Part shown: piece by piece, positions 17,713-27,145 of the stretch
Layout: every line of letters starts with the position of its first letter
Numbering within the stretch: the stretch's first letter is position 1
Notes under the pieces: generated by a model
What the model was told of the DNA's origin: nothing
Databases searched by the model: none
The model's input: only the letters and a program-made list of their open reading frames with translations
Position numbers and translations under genes: made by a program
NCBI RefSeq assembly: GCF_015207105.1
Contig: NZ_JADEXO010000050.1
Coordinates: 1-39,102 of the forward strand
Direction of reading: 5' to 3'
Length of the DNA: 39,102 bases
Source of the DNA: a cf. Phormidesmis sp. LEGE 11477
GTDB taxonomy: Bacteria > Cyanobacteriota > Cyanobacteriia > Phormidesmidales > Phormidesmidaceae

Positions 17713-18519
17713 TTATGAATAGCCGAGTTCCTTCAAAAGGGATCCAGAATAGTAGCGAAATAGGCTCTTAACGAGGGGATCAAGCTTCTTCTTACCCACA
17801 CCGATACGAGAAGCATAAAACGAAACCTCACTGTTACCAGCGGCCTGCCTTCTTTTCTCAGTCAGCGCACTTTTGTAGGTTCCCTCCTCCAAAAGAGAAG
17901 GCTCCCAGGGTTCTTGCAAAAACTCACACACACTTTGCATGGTCGATTCTGGGTCTAGCACTAGCTCTTCGTATTTGACTTCAATATACCTTTCTAGTGA
18001 TACGCTACGACCGAAGGATTGGCCAGCTCTAACACTTTTTCCCCAGCGTTTAGTTGCGCTTAGACCTCTTTTGTATCCCCACCTGTCCATACTAGAAGCC
18101 ACAACGTCTCTACCGTCTCGAATCATATGAATCACCTGGCAGTCTGGAAAAAGCGCATCGATAAAATCTAGTTTGAGAACATAGATAGGCGTTTTGTCTC
18201 CCCAGCGCAATTTACCTTGCTTGTGTGCGGCTTCCGTCTTGAAGCTGTCAAACAGCTCTCTGATTTTTTCGTACCAGTACTCTTTTTCGAAAGGATAGTC
18301 TTTCATCAGTCGCCACTTAGAACCGACGATGCCTTCTAGTCCAGCCAGAAAATGGGTTTCTTCCCCGCAGGATATGTTCGGATGTGCATTAATTAGCGAT
18401 CGCATCAATGTTGTTCCAGAGCGCTCGCTGCCAACTATGAAAATAGGTCTACTAGCCACTGTCGATTCCTTTTCTGTATAGCTCCAAAGGTGCACTTGAG
18501 ATGTGCTTTTCGACGACAT
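17713..18519 (-). CDS. PAPS-dependent sulfotransferase 3
   Basis: This is a single-domain sulfotransferase of the Sulfotransfer_3 type. With the ATG at 18519 it has 268 residues; a TTG at 18537 in the same frame would add six. The phosphosulfate loop is GSERSGTTLMRS at residues 30-41, followed by the INAHPNISCGEETHF segment. The 3'-phosphate motif VIHMIRDGRDVVASS lies near residues 129-143 and is intact. It converges with paralogue B across the terminator at 17612-17652 and diverges from the CRTAC1-like gene at 18833. Its presence among glycosyltransferases suggests a polysaccharide acceptor. Confidence 0.9.
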   Translation of the reverse strand: MSSKSTSQVHLWSYTEKESTVASRPIFIVGSERSGTTLMRSLINAHPNISCGEETHFLAGLEGIVGSKWRLMKDYPFEKEYWYEKIRELFDSFKTEAAHKQGKLRWGDKTPIYVLKLDFIDALFPDCQVIHMIRDGRDVVASSMDRWGYKRGLSATKRWGKSVRAGQSFGRSVSLERYIEVKYEELVLDPESTMQSVCEFLQEPWEPSLLEEGTYKSALTEKRRQAAGNSEVSFYASRIGVGKKKLDPLVKSLFRYYSGSLLKELGYS

Positions 18520-18832
18520 GCTTTCAGGACTTTTCAAAGGGTAAAGGATAGGGTCAAAAAAGTATATAGGGATGCGCGTAATCTATGCAGGCGATGGGCG
18601 CTCCGTACGTATAGAGATCAAATCTGTGTTTGACGCTCGACTGAGAGCTCTCTGTATTTTCACTGAATCTTTAAGCTTTATTCTTTAAATGAGAAGCAAA
18701 AATCAATTGATTTGCGTAATTCCTCGGACAGACGGTATGACTATTAGTTAAGCCGTTGAAATTAAAGTTGGTTACAGGAGAAAACTTAATACATCTAGAG
18801 ATACGTCTAGAGTAAGTAGGTTCGAGAAGCTG
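18520..18832. other. Divergent intergenic region
   Basis: This 313-bp region between the minus-strand sulfotransferase and the plus-strand CRTAC1-like gene should hold promoters for both. One candidate plus-strand promoter is listed at 18630-18658. I see no strong operator-like repeat. Confidence 0.5.
18630..18658 (+). promoter_or_regulatory. Possible sigma-70 type promoter
   Basis: TTGACG (18630-18635) and TGTATT (18653-18658) are 17 bp apart. The -35 box matches five of six consensus bases and the -10 box four. It lies about 175 bp before the gene at 18833, so it is only a candidate. Confidence 0.25.
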
Positions 18833-20899
18833 ATGAAACTCCGCAAAGCAATAGGTCGCAAAGTAGTAGACCACAAAGCAATAGGCCGCAAAGCAATAGG
18901 CCGCAAAGCAATAGTTAGTCTAATTCTTTTAGCGTTTTCTGCTTTTGCGGTAATGGTGGCGATCTCCTTCTTCTTTGAACCTTTTTCTATTAGGGTAGGG
19001 TCTCAGTTTGAGGCTGTGCCGGTTGCAGTTGCCGATTATGACATCAATGATATTGGTGTGGCTGATGTTAACCAGGATGGAAACTTAGATATCTTTACGA
19101 CCAACCACAGCGCCCAGCAAAGTCTACTCATAGGGGACGGATCTGGTAAGTTCGTTGATGTGCTGGCCGAACGTGGCCTTAGCCAAGACAGGCAGTTTCC
19201 TAAACTAGAAAACTCAACGCGATCGCCCAAGACAGACGCGCCAGGGCTCTATATCTACCGACGGCGCAATCTTCTTTACCTGATTGCTCACGACACTGAA
19301 GCGTTTGGCAGCGTCAGCGGCTCTATTGAGCTCTCGGCTATTGTAGAGCTACTTGAACAGTCGCAAGCTACAGTCGAGATTGATCAAACCGCGCTGCCGT
19401 CAGGAATCACAGCTAGCCGGATAGCGTTCGATCTAGGCCCTGGTGGCCATTTGGAAATCAAGACGAGAGAGAGTAGCTCTAATAAGGTAGTTGTCGAGAT
19501 TCCTCATCAGGTTCAGATCGATGATAGCTTGCCGCTCTCAGCTATTTTTGTAGGACGAGAAGCAGTGACACCAGATTCTCATCGTTTTGAGCTGATGTGG
19601 CGCGATCGTCATAGTATGTCGTGGTCGGACATTAATAATGACGGCCTCAGCGACGTCTTTATCGGCAGAGGCGGCATTCACGGCAAAATGCGCCTGTTTC
19701 CAGAACAATATTACGACGAGCTTTTTGTCAATCGAGGAGATACCTTTGAGGACCAGGTACTTCAATTTCAGCTGATCAAAGATGACTGCTCAGCTAGGCA
19801 GTCCGCCTGGGTAGATTTTAACGGCGATGGCCGACTAGACATCTATAACTCTTGCGGTCGAAACGCCTCTGAGAGAGTAGAGCGCCCTCACCAACTTTTT
19901 CAACAGCAACCTGACGGAACGTTTGAAGACGTAGCTGAATCGGTTGGGTTGGATTTGCCAAAAGCAGGTGAATTTGTTTGGTTTGATGCAGATGGTGATA
20001 GCCGCCCAGATGTTATGACCACGCAGAACAGAGAGCTCTCTTTGTACTACAACCAGGGTAATACTTTTACCGCCGAGCCTTTGGGTGACCTAGCCGACCC
20101 GAGGAACAAACAATTTTCCGTAGCTGATTTCGACCAAGACGGCAGTCTCGATGTGTATGTAGCGGGCAAAATTAAGAGCTATCTACTACAAACGGATGAG
20201 ACCAATCGCTACCAGCTAGAAGACGCTCTCGAAAAAGGACTACCAGCCTATAGCTTGTGTGCCAACTGGGTTGACTACGACAACGATGGATACAGCGATC
20301 TCCATACGATCCCGAGCGGACTATATCGCCAGCAGCCTGATCACACCTTTGAGCGAGTTCGACTCCTGTCTAACGAGGCAGCCGTCATTAGAGAGCGTCT
20401 GTCAAGACTAATTGGTTGGGAACGAATGAGATATCAAAAAGCGCGCTGCTCCTGGCTCGACTACGATAATGACGGCTTTCGAGATTTCCTCATAGCACAG
20501 CGGCGAGATTCGTTGTTCAACCGGTTAGTGAATCGGCTTAGAGGGCGCGATCCCAGCGAGAAGTGGCAAGCACGCCTTTTTAGGAATAAAGGGATAAATC
20601 AGCACTCCAAGGCGCACTGGCTGTCGTTAGTGCTTAAAGGGATACCAGGGAACCTAGAGGCCGTTGGCGCATCTGTTTCAATAGAAACTTCGGTAGGTAC
20701 CCAGACGCAGATAGTCGGCAGCTCAGAAGGGTCCTACTTTTCTCAAGGGCACTACCGCCTGTATTTTGGACTGGGAACCGACGATCAAGCAGATACGATC
20801 ACCATAAATTGGCCAGATGGCACCTCGCAAATATTGAATGATGTAGCGGCTAATCAGCTACTGACGATCGAACTACCTGCCTCAGAGCCAAGGACTTGA
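18833..20899 (+). CDS. CRTAC1-like FG-GAP / ASPIC-UnbV protein with N-terminal membrane anchor
   Basis: The 688-residue protein starts with a basic repeat of KAIGR (residues 4-27) and a membrane helix (about 28-50, IVSLILLAFSAFAVMVAI), so it is probably anchored with its body outside the cytoplasm. At least seven FG-GAP-like calcium loops follow: DVNQDGNLDIF, DINNDGLSDVF, DFNGDGRLDIY, DADGDSRPDVM, DFDQDGSLDVY, DYDNDGYSDLH, DYDNDGFRDFL. The C-terminus is an ASPIC/UnbV domain (LYFGLGTDDQADTITINWPDG ... NQLLTIEL). These features define a beta-propeller of the CRTAC1 family, usually linked to adhesion or carbohydrate/protein binding. The same ASPIC end occurs at the start of the window, so the two genes are related. 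Substrate unknown. Confidence 0.88.
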   Translation: MKLRKAIGRKVVDHKAIGRKAIGRKAIVSLILLAFSAFAVMVAISFFFEPFSIRVGSQFEAVPVAVADYDINDIGVADVNQDGNLDIFTTNHSAQQSLLIGDGSGKFVDVLAERGLSQDRQFPKLENSTRSPKTDAPGLYIYRRRNLLYLIAHDTEAFGSVSGSIELSAIVELLEQSQATVEIDQTALPSGITASRIAFDLGPGGHLEIKTRESSSNKVVVEIPHQVQIDDSLPLSAIFVGREAVTPDSHRFELMWRDRHSMSWSDINNDGLSDVFIGRGGIHGKMRLFPEQYYDELFVNRGDTFEDQVLQFQLIKDDCSARQSAWVDFNGDGRLDIYNSCGRNASERVERPHQLFQQQPDGTFEDVAESVGLDLPKAGEFVWFDADGDSRPDVMTTQNRELSLYYNQGNTFTAEPLGDLADPRNKQFSVADFDQDGSLDVYVAGKIKSYLLQTDETNRYQLEDALEKGLPAYSLCANWVDYDNDGYSDLHTIPSGLYRQQPDHTFERVRLLSNEAAVIRERLSRLIGWERMRYQKARCSWLDYDNDGFRDFLIAQRRDSLFNRLVNRLRGRDPSEKWQARLFRNKGINQHSKAHWLSLVLKGIPGNLEAVGASVSIETSVGTQTQIVGSSEGSYFSQGHYRLYFGLGTDDQADTITINWPDGTSQILNDVAANQLLTIELPASEPRT
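18841..18914 (+). repeat. 15-bp in-frame tandem repeat (five units)
   Basis: Units of the form CCGCAAAGCAATAGG follow one another at 15-bp spacing; units 1, 4 and 5 are (near-)identical, units 2 and 3 diverged. They encode repeated KAIGR and add positive charge just before the membrane helix of the CRTAC1-like protein. Confidence 0.9.
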
Positions 20900-20947
20900 T
20901 CATTTGTCGTCAAAGCCAGTCAGCATGAAAGTAAGTGAGTATGGCAA

Positions 20948-21901
20948 ATGAGTATGTTAGAGAGCGCTGCTGAATCACGATTGGAGTCTTGGGCTAAGCC
21001 AGTGACTTGGAAGAGTCTGCCATATCTGGCCAAGCGAACAGCAGGGATGGATAGAGAAAAATATCATACCAAGCAGCGTCCGCTGACTCTAAATCGGGTG
21101 TGGTCAACGCTGTTTCCAAACCTAAGCAGACCCGTTTTTTTGATTGGGGCAGCTCGTTCTGGAACTACTTTTTTAGGAGACTGTCTCGCCGAAGTGCCAG
21201 AGCTGTCTTATCACTTTGAGCCAATAGCGACCAAGGCGGCGGCTAGATATGTATATGAGGGGCTTTGGAATCAGGCAAAGGCAGAGTGGTTTTATCGGAC
21301 AGTATATGCATGGCTAATGAGACTTCATGCCGATGGTGACTTGCGCTTTGTTGAAAAAACACCTCGCAACTGTTGCATCATTCCTTTTTTGAGTGAAGCT
21401 TTTCCAGATGCTCAATTTATCCATATCATCCGAGATGGCCGCGATGCAGCGCTCTCGCTGAGTAAAAAGCCATGGTTAGCTAAAAGCGCCGCTGATTCTG
21501 GAAAGTATGAACCAGGAGGATATCCCTACGGGCCGTATGCTCAGTTCTGGGTCGAGCCCGCTAGGCGCAAGGAGTTTGAAACTACGAGCGACCTGCGTCG
21601 CTGTATCTGGGCTTGGCAAAGGTTTACAGAAGAGGCGATCGCTGATACCAGAGATTTGCCCTCAGACAAATTATTAGAGGTTCGATATGAATCTTTCGGC
21701 TCAGATCCAACGGGCGAAGCAGACAGGATCCTAAACTTTTTAGGCATCGAAGATACAAACTCTCGTCAGCCGTTTAAAGCAGCCGTATCCGCCTTTAATC
21801 CTAGGTTGACTGAGCAGTGGAAACGTCAGCTTAATGAACAGCAGCTCGCTGAAATATACGAAGAGTCAGAAGAGCTATTGCGCCAGTTACACTACCTATA
21901 G
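20948..21901 (+). CDS. PAPS-dependent sulfotransferase 4
   Basis: The 317-residue protein has a roughly 60-residue N-terminal extension before the phosphosulfate loop GAARSGTTFLG (67-77). VEKTPRNC (135-142) and the 3'-phosphate motif FIHIIRDGRDAALSLSKKP (157-175) are both intact, so it should be active. It starts 48 bp after the CRTAC1-like gene on the same strand and may be co-transcribed with it. ATG 20954 is an alternative start two codons inside. The acceptor is unknown. Confidence 0.9.
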   Translation: MSMLESAAESRLESWAKPVTWKSLPYLAKRTAGMDREKYHTKQRPLTLNRVWSTLFPNLSRPVFLIGAARSGTTFLGDCLAEVPELSYHFEPIATKAAARYVYEGLWNQAKAEWFYRTVYAWLMRLHADGDLRFVEKTPRNCCIIPFLSEAFPDAQFIHIIRDGRDAALSLSKKPWLAKSAADSGKYEPGGYPYGPYAQFWVEPARRKEFETTSDLRRCIWAWQRFTEEAIADTRDLPSDKLLEVRYESFGSDPTGEADRILNFLGIEDTNSRQPFKAAVSAFNPRLTEQWKRQLNEQQLAEIYEESEELLRQLHYL

Positions 21902-22105
21902 GCGGCTTTTTACAGCAGCTTAGAGGGAAACGTCAATAGACGTAGGCTGCAGTAGCGTTCGCCACCTTGCTGCATGCAGACTACATACACTTCCCAACGG
22001 TAACCCCTCTGCCATAGGAGCCGTACTTAGCCTAGGCGATCTCCAGAAACTGTGAACCTGGTCGCACGTAGCACTAAATGCATCAGCAGCGGTAGGAACC
22101 CGCTA

Positions 22106-22136
22106 TCTTGGCGGCGCTAGGGAACGCCTACCAAGA
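22106..22136. terminator. Possible hairpin between convergent genes
   Basis: TCTTGG (22106-22111) pairs with CCAAGA (22131-22136), and GGCG (22113-22116) with CGCC (22125-22128). There is no T run. It lies in the 299-bp gap between convergent genes ending at 21901 (+) and 22201 (-), where nothing else is visible. Confidence 0.35.
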
Positions 22137-22200
22137 CGGCAAACGCGCATCACAACAATCCACTAATACATCAACTGTTGCCATAAACCTGCTAGTGTTA

Positions 22201-23457
22201 TCAAACTCTCTGTGGCATAAATTTCTCAATAGATGTCCGAATCAGATTAGAGAACCGTTCAAATGAATACTCTCGAACTACGGTCTCGCGTCCTTTAGCC
22301 GCCATCTCAGCGCGCAAATCAGGGTTACTTAATAGATGTATACAGCCTTCGATCAGTTCTGCTTCAGTAGCTGCTACCCAAAGCGACTCTTTATGCTTGA
22401 GGTTATCGTATCCATATTGAGCGTGGTCTGTGATAACAGCCGTCCGCTGATAGAACAACGTTTCTAAAACCTTGATCTTAGTACCACCCCCTTCAAACAA
22501 AGGCGCTATCGTAAAGGCCGACTTCTGATACTCTTCTGCTAGATCCTCTACAAATCCTACAGTCTCGACGTTCGGAACCTGGTCGAATTTATCTTTGACA
22601 GCTTGCCAGTTACCGGAGCCGACAATTCGTAAGGTGGCATCTTTTACCGCTGCGTTTATTTTTGGCCAACAGTTCAGTACAAAGCGTTCTACCCCTTCCG
22701 CGTTAACTCTATGGGCGTAGCTGCCTACAAACAAAACCACCTTAGAATCTCGACTTTCCTCAAAGGCTGCTTGGCTACTGCCGTTCAATGTATAAGGAAT
22801 ATTTGGCAAGATAGATTTAGACGGATGAACAACCTCCTGTACATCTGCTTCGCTGGTCAGCCATACGTGATCGAAGCGTGGTAATAGATCTGTGGTAACG
22901 GCCTGCGTCTGCCGAAAGTAGGATTGGAAAAAAAATCTTTGGATGGGATTGAGTCCAGGTAGATTCAATCGAGATTTGTAAACGACATCGTCGCGGTCAT
23001 CTACATCTAGAACAACAGGGACTTTTTTACTGCAGAGTGCGCCAGAGCGGACCGTGGGCCTCAGATATCGGCCTACGACTAGATCATAATTGGTTGTACT
23101 TTGAAGCTTTTCTAGGAGCTGTTGAACGTTTTTATCAGGTTCGTACATAAACTTTTTGGCCCCCAGTCGAATGGCGATCGCATCGACCCTACCTGGACTC
23201 AGTGGCCGTAGAAATCGCCAAATGCCTAGCTCCGAGCGAGCACCGGGCTTAGCAATGTGCAGTGCATTTGCCCCTAGGAAAAATGCCTTAAACTTTTCAT
23301 ACTTCACATCACCGACGAGTAGCACATCAACGCTGCCCAACGTTTTCAGCGTATTGAAGATAAGTGAGGTTCGCTGTCCTGCACCAGTTACAGGCTTACA
23401 AGCATAAGTTGGCGAAACAAGTAGGAATCTAAGCGGTCGATCAGTAGGTGTTGCCAT
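22201..23457 (-). CDS. Glycosyltransferase family 4-like (group 1)
   Basis: The 418-residue protein starts RFLLVSPTYACKPVTGAGQRTSLIFNTL, the N-terminal Rossmann strand with a glycine-rich loop. VDDRDDVVYKSR near residue 150 and VWLTSEADVQEV near 199 fit the hinge region. The C-terminal domain has VVLFVGSYAHRVNAEGVE (near 239) and the segment APLFEGGGTKIKVLETLFYQ near 313, the form of the donor-binding motif found in the group in which EGGGTKxKxLE replaces the usual EGFG. It is on the minus strand, convergent with sulfotransferase 4. The sugar is unknown. Confidence 0.88.
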   Translation of the reverse strand: MATPTDRPLRFLLVSPTYACKPVTGAGQRTSLIFNTLKTLGSVDVLLVGDVKYEKFKAFFLGANALHIAKPGARSELGIWRFLRPLSPGRVDAIAIRLGAKKFMYEPDKNVQQLLEKLQSTTNYDLVVGRYLRPTVRSGALCSKKVPVVLDVDDRDDVVYKSRLNLPGLNPIQRFFFQSYFRQTQAVTTDLLPRFDHVWLTSEADVQEVVHPSKSILPNIPYTLNGSSQAAFEESRDSKVVLFVGSYAHRVNAEGVERFVLNCWPKINAAVKDATLRIVGSGNWQAVKDKFDQVPNVETVGFVEDLAEEYQKSAFTIAPLFEGGGTKIKVLETLFYQRTAVITDHAQYGYDNLKHKESLWVAATEAELIEGCIHLLSNPDLRAEMAAKGRETVVREYSFERFSNLIRTSIEKFMPQRV

Positions 23458-23814
23458 AATAGAGGTACAGGCTTCTTCAAGTCGCGTAGGCTGCCTATGG
23501 AAGAAAGATAAGCCGGTTAAGAGAACATGAAAGCATCATAGTCTCTCCAGAATGTCCACAGAGACAGGCTTCGGCAATCCTCACCTAATCCTCACTCATG
23601 GGTTTAGCGCACTACCTGTTTTTCCTATTATTTTGCTAAATCTATGTATGCTCATCTCAAAGCCTTGTCTTCATCTTAAAGCGCTGCTTAAGGCTTCACA
23701 CTGCAAGTCGACATATCTTACACACGTAGGCAACTTACGCGCCTAGAACATTTGCATGTCTAGGACTCTGCCAGAATGCATCAGGAAGCAAAGCGCGCGG
23801 AGAGCCAAAATACA
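23458..23814. other. Gene-free spacer
   Basis: This 357-bp gap lies between two minus-strand glycosyltransferase genes. An open frame of 64 codons on the plus strand (23552-23746) has no ribosome-binding site or family look. Apart from an imperfect direct repeat GAATGCATCAGGAAGC / AAATACATCAAGAAGC near 23773 and 23808, I see nothing in it. Confidence 0.5.
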
Positions 23815-24624
23815 TCAAGAAGCGATGTCATAGATGCCATACTCTTGTACTAGCGCATCATTCTTTTTTCGTGAGGCCATAGCTTTGAAAAACTTCCGAA
23901 GGTAAAACAACGCGAAAGCTTTTGGCGTTTGGCCATATCTCTTTAAAAGAACACCCTGCGAAGCCCATATGTTATCTCCGTGATTAGTGATGTACACGGC
24001 TCCTGAGAAAGGCAAAGGCGATAGCGAAAATCCTTGCTTCTCAACAAATTTTCTTACATCTTGATGATGCAAGAACCTATGGTGCATGTCTGAGAGCGAA
24101 GTTGTTTGAGCTATCTTTTCTAGAATATCAAATCTGACTATATGAGATGAGCCACACTTTCCATAGAAGCGCTTCCTAATGGGAAATAGTTGACCTTCTC
24201 CCTCAAAATACTCAAATCCTTTGTCTATGTACCAACCAGGTTCAGCTTCATGCTGGTTCACAAACGCTGCCAAAGAGTTAGAGACTAAGTCATCAGCATC
24301 CATCAGCATGATGTGAGAAGGCTGAACTTGCTGTGCATGCAAAATGCCTTGCAGAATCTTGCGATGCTTATCTCTTCTTGCTTCGCGCATTGGAAACTGA
24401 TCTTCATAGTTTATTGGCTCTGGAGCAGGAAAGCTCGCGCTCAAAAACTCAATAGTAGGATGCTGGAACTCGAGGCGAGGCTGCTCATGGCAAACGACTA
24501 AAACTCTGAATTTCGAGCTGGTTTGAGCACATATGGACTTGAGCGATCTTTCTAGCAACGCGCAGGTGTTTTCCCATGAGTTCGACATCTTTGAACTTTT
24601 CAAAGGCACCAAAAATAAAAGCAT
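23815..24624 (-). CDS. Family 2-like glycosyltransferase (GT-A)
   Basis: The 269-residue protein has a GT-A type N-terminus (LLFLVPLKSS, then LLERSLKSICAQTSSKFRVLVVCHE) and a metal site DADD in HIMLMDADDLVSNSL near residue 110. After that come YGKCGSSHIVRFDILEK and a HHRFLHHQD segment, which may form the acceptor side. Sequence detail resembles the loosely defined bacterial GT2-like galactosyl/glucosyltransferase group more than classical GT2. It is on the minus strand between a sulfotransferase and a GT4. Donor unknown. Confidence 0.75.
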   Translation of the reverse strand: MLLFLVPLKSSKMSNSWENTCALLERSLKSICAQTSSKFRVLVVCHEQPRLEFQHPTIEFLSASFPAPEPINYEDQFPMREARRDKHRKILQGILHAQQVQPSHIMLMDADDLVSNSLAAFVNQHEAEPGWYIDKGFEYFEGEGQLFPIRKRFYGKCGSSHIVRFDILEKIAQTTSLSDMHHRFLHHQDVRKFVEKQGFSLSPLPFSGAVYITNHGDNIWASQGVLLKRYGQTPKAFALFYLRKFFKAMASRKKNDALVQEYGIYDIAS

Positions 24625-24690
24625 TTCTCAACCTACAAATAATATGAGCTCTCAGCAATACGAGCTGTTAGATGAACGTTGGACGAAGAG

Positions 24691-25689
24691 CTAGCAATCA
24701 CGACTGATGAAATTTTCCACGAAATTCTTGTCTGGTCTAGATCGAGTTCCATAGACTTTGTCTAAACCAAACTGGCCGAGTATATTTATGCCCCGATCGA
24801 TTTGAGCAGAAGACAATTCATCTTTCCAGGATTCAATAGGAGATTTCCCTAAAAGAATATTATTATCCTTACCGGGAGTTTGACTAGGTTTGCGTATCTT
24901 CGCTAGAAGCTCTGGCCCCGGTGTCACAGACACACCTTCAAAAAGGTAGCTAAAGAGAGCAGCGAGTTCTTTTTCTGGCTCCTCAAAGAGGTTCTCATAG
25001 AACAGAATATAGGCGTCACCTAAAGCCAACTGCCGAAATGGAACATAGTGGATGATGCTCCAGATCAGTATTTGCCTCTCTATAAAATCATCACCAACCT
25101 GCTCAATGACTTCTTTGAAGGGTAATAAGTAATCTTCTACTAGCGCGGGCTGAGATAAGAAATCTCTAGGTTCTGTCATCCAAACTCCCTGAGTCCTCTT
25201 TTGTTTGGAAAGCGCCACCGCAAACGGGTTGCGAACCACAAGAACAGGTCTGACGTGGGAGAGGTTGTGTTTGACCCAACCTACGAGTAGATTAGCAAAG
25301 ATGTCTTTTACTAAGAGACCTTCATAGAGCAAACGCCGATTAAAAGCGTCTGGTCGCTCATGGTAGAAGTTACCACTATAGATAGATTCTAATATTCTAG
25401 TCTGACTAGGTGCAGTCTCGTTTACTCTAAGATAGTGATGTAGCTTAAAAGATTCTAGACCACTAACTAGCTCAGGATGAAATGGCTCAAACATCTCTCG
25501 GTAGCTGCCATGCCAGTTGAGCAGATTAGAAACCCAGGTAGTGCCGCTACGGCCATCACCTGCTAACCAGATTACCGGTTGGTAGTTGCCCAGATAGTAG
25601 TTGGCCCTAATTATGGCTTGCTTGCTGAGCTGTTTAGCCCTAGCTAAGTGGTCACCGTAGGTACCTGGGTTAAAAAACTTCAAACTCAA
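24691..25689 (-). CDS. PAPS-dependent sulfotransferase 5
   Basis: The 332-residue protein carries GDGRSGTTWVSNLL at residues 44-57 as phosphosulfate loop, followed by MFEPFHPE, and VLVVRNPFAVALSKQKR (149-165) as 3'-phosphate motif. The only start before the loop in this frame is a TTG at 25689 behind GGTGA, with a stop codon three codons upstream, so a non-ATG start is likely. It is 66 bp upstream of the GT2-like gene on the minus strand and may share its mRNA. Acceptor unknown. Confidence 0.87.
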   Translation of the reverse strand: MSLKFFNPGTYGDHLARAKQLSKQAIIRANYYLGNYQPVIWLAGDGRSGTTWVSNLLNWHGSYREMFEPFHPELVSGLESFKLHHYLRVNETAPSQTRILESIYSGNFYHERPDAFNRRLLYEGLLVKDIFANLLVGWVKHNLSHVRPVLVVRNPFAVALSKQKRTQGVWMTEPRDFLSQPALVEDYLLPFKEVIEQVGDDFIERQILIWSIIHYVPFRQLALGDAYILFYENLFEEPEKELAALFSYLFEGVSVTPGPELLAKIRKPSQTPGKDNNILLGKSPIESWKDELSSAQIDRGINILGQFGLDKVYGTRSRPDKNFVENFISRDC

Positions 25690-25872
25690 CGGAAATCACC
25701 CTGGTTTTAAGTGATGCGGATCACTCCTACTAATAACATATATGTACTCTCACCTACGAGCTTAGCTTTAGAAAACTCTCTTGCTGGTCAACCAAAGTTC
25801 AATTTTTAGTGAAGCTTAGGCATTTGTGGTGGTTGAAAAGACGGTAAAACAGAACAATTGAAACGAGTCCGT

Positions 25873-27078
25873 ATGACTAATATGACTCTCAGCAAGCCCT
25901 TAAAGGAAATGGAAAGTACAGATCTGCCTGCCTCTATCGTTTGTGTTGGAAATGCATGGTTTCCGGCTACACCCGGAGGCTTGGATCGCTATGTCTATGA
26001 GCTGGCCTACAATCTGTCGAAAAGAAGAGATGTTATCGAACTTTGCGGTGTAGGGCTGCCTGAATCAGCTGCAGACTTTCCAGTGACGCTGACAAATCTA
26101 GCAGATCCAGATCGTTCTCTCTGGCAGCGGCTTAGACAGACTAGAACCAGCTATCTGGACAGTCGTACAAGAGAATCGCACAAGAGAGTAGATGCTATTA
26201 ATCTGCATTTTGCTCTGTACAGCTTACCGCTGATGAGCTTGTTTCCAGCAGACGTGCCGACCACGTTTCACTTCCACGGGCCGTGGGCACTAGAGAGCGA
26301 TAAAGAGGGCTCTAGCAAACTTGGCGTGATGGTCAAACGCTGGATTGAGCAGCAGGTGTATCAGCGCTGCGATCGCTTCATTGTGCTCAGTAAAGCATTT
26401 GGCCAGATACTGCATGAGTCGTATCGAGTACCTTGGAATAAAATCCACGTTATTCCAGGCGGGGTAAATACCGATTGGTTTCAAATAAGCTGCGATCGCA
26501 CGCAGGCACGGACTCAATTGAACTGGCCCCAGGATCGATTTATTCTGTTTACTCCGCGTCGCTTGGTTCACCGGATGGGATTAGACAACTTACTATTAGC
26601 CCTAGCAGAAATCACAGAGGCTGTGCCAGAAGTTTGGCTAGCCATTGCTGGTAAGGGTCCCTTGCGATCGCAGCTAGAAGCACAAGTCGAGCGCCTAGGA
26701 CTAGCAAACAACGTTCGCTTTCTAGGTTTCCTGCCTGAAGCAGACTTACCTATGGCGTACCAGGCCGCTGATCTAACGGTTATGCCCAGCCAGTCGCTAG
26801 AAGGCTTTGGCCTAGTCTTGCTAGAGTCTTTGGCCTGTGGAACGCCGGCTATCTGTACGCCAATTGGCGGTATGCCAGAAGTACTAAGCGGTCTCTCGCT
26901 CGATCTAATCACAGACACTGCTGATACTGATTCAATCACTCAGACACTGCAGCGGGCGATCGCTGGAGAGATTAGCCTGCCAGATAGAGCGAGCTGTCGC
27001 AGCTATGCGGTTGCGAACTTTAGCTGGCCTACCATCGCTCAAAGGGTAAGAGACGTTCTGTTGATGCCTGTCCCTTAA
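25873..27078 (+). CDS. Glycosyltransferase family 4
   Basis: This is a GT-B retaining transferase of 401 residues from ATG 25873 (the frame opens at TTG 25858; ATG 25882 is also possible). It shows PATPGGLDRYVYELAYNL as N-terminal glycine loop, FHFHGPWALES, IVLSKAFGQIL and VIPGGVNTDWF at the hinge, PRRLVHRMGLDNLLLAL opening the C-terminal domain and the EX7E motif in EGFGLVLLESLACGTPAI. It is the first of two adjacent same-strand GT4 genes. Its own upstream region is divergent with sulfotransferase 5. Confidence 0.92.
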   Translation: MTNMTLSKPLKEMESTDLPASIVCVGNAWFPATPGGLDRYVYELAYNLSKRRDVIELCGVGLPESAADFPVTLTNLADPDRSLWQRLRQTRTSYLDSRTRESHKRVDAINLHFALYSLPLMSLFPADVPTTFHFHGPWALESDKEGSSKLGVMVKRWIEQQVYQRCDRFIVLSKAFGQILHESYRVPWNKIHVIPGGVNTDWFQISCDRTQARTQLNWPQDRFILFTPRRLVHRMGLDNLLLALAEITEAVPEVWLAIAGKGPLRSQLEAQVERLGLANNVRFLGFLPEADLPMAYQAADLTVMPSQSLEGFGLVLLESLACGTPAICTPIGGMPEVLSGLSLDLITDTADTDSITQTLQRAIAGEISLPDRASCRSYAVANFSWPTIAQRVRDVLLMPVP

Positions 27079-27145
27079 ACTTCACGACTACAGCTTTTGG
27101 CTACTTGGCTGCCATAGCGGCTTGCACGTTTTGAGGCTTCTCTAA

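Noticed and set aside
23552-23746. 64-codon open frame on the plus strand
   Set aside because: Isolated in a spacer, no start signal, leucine-rich by chance composition; too weak to call.
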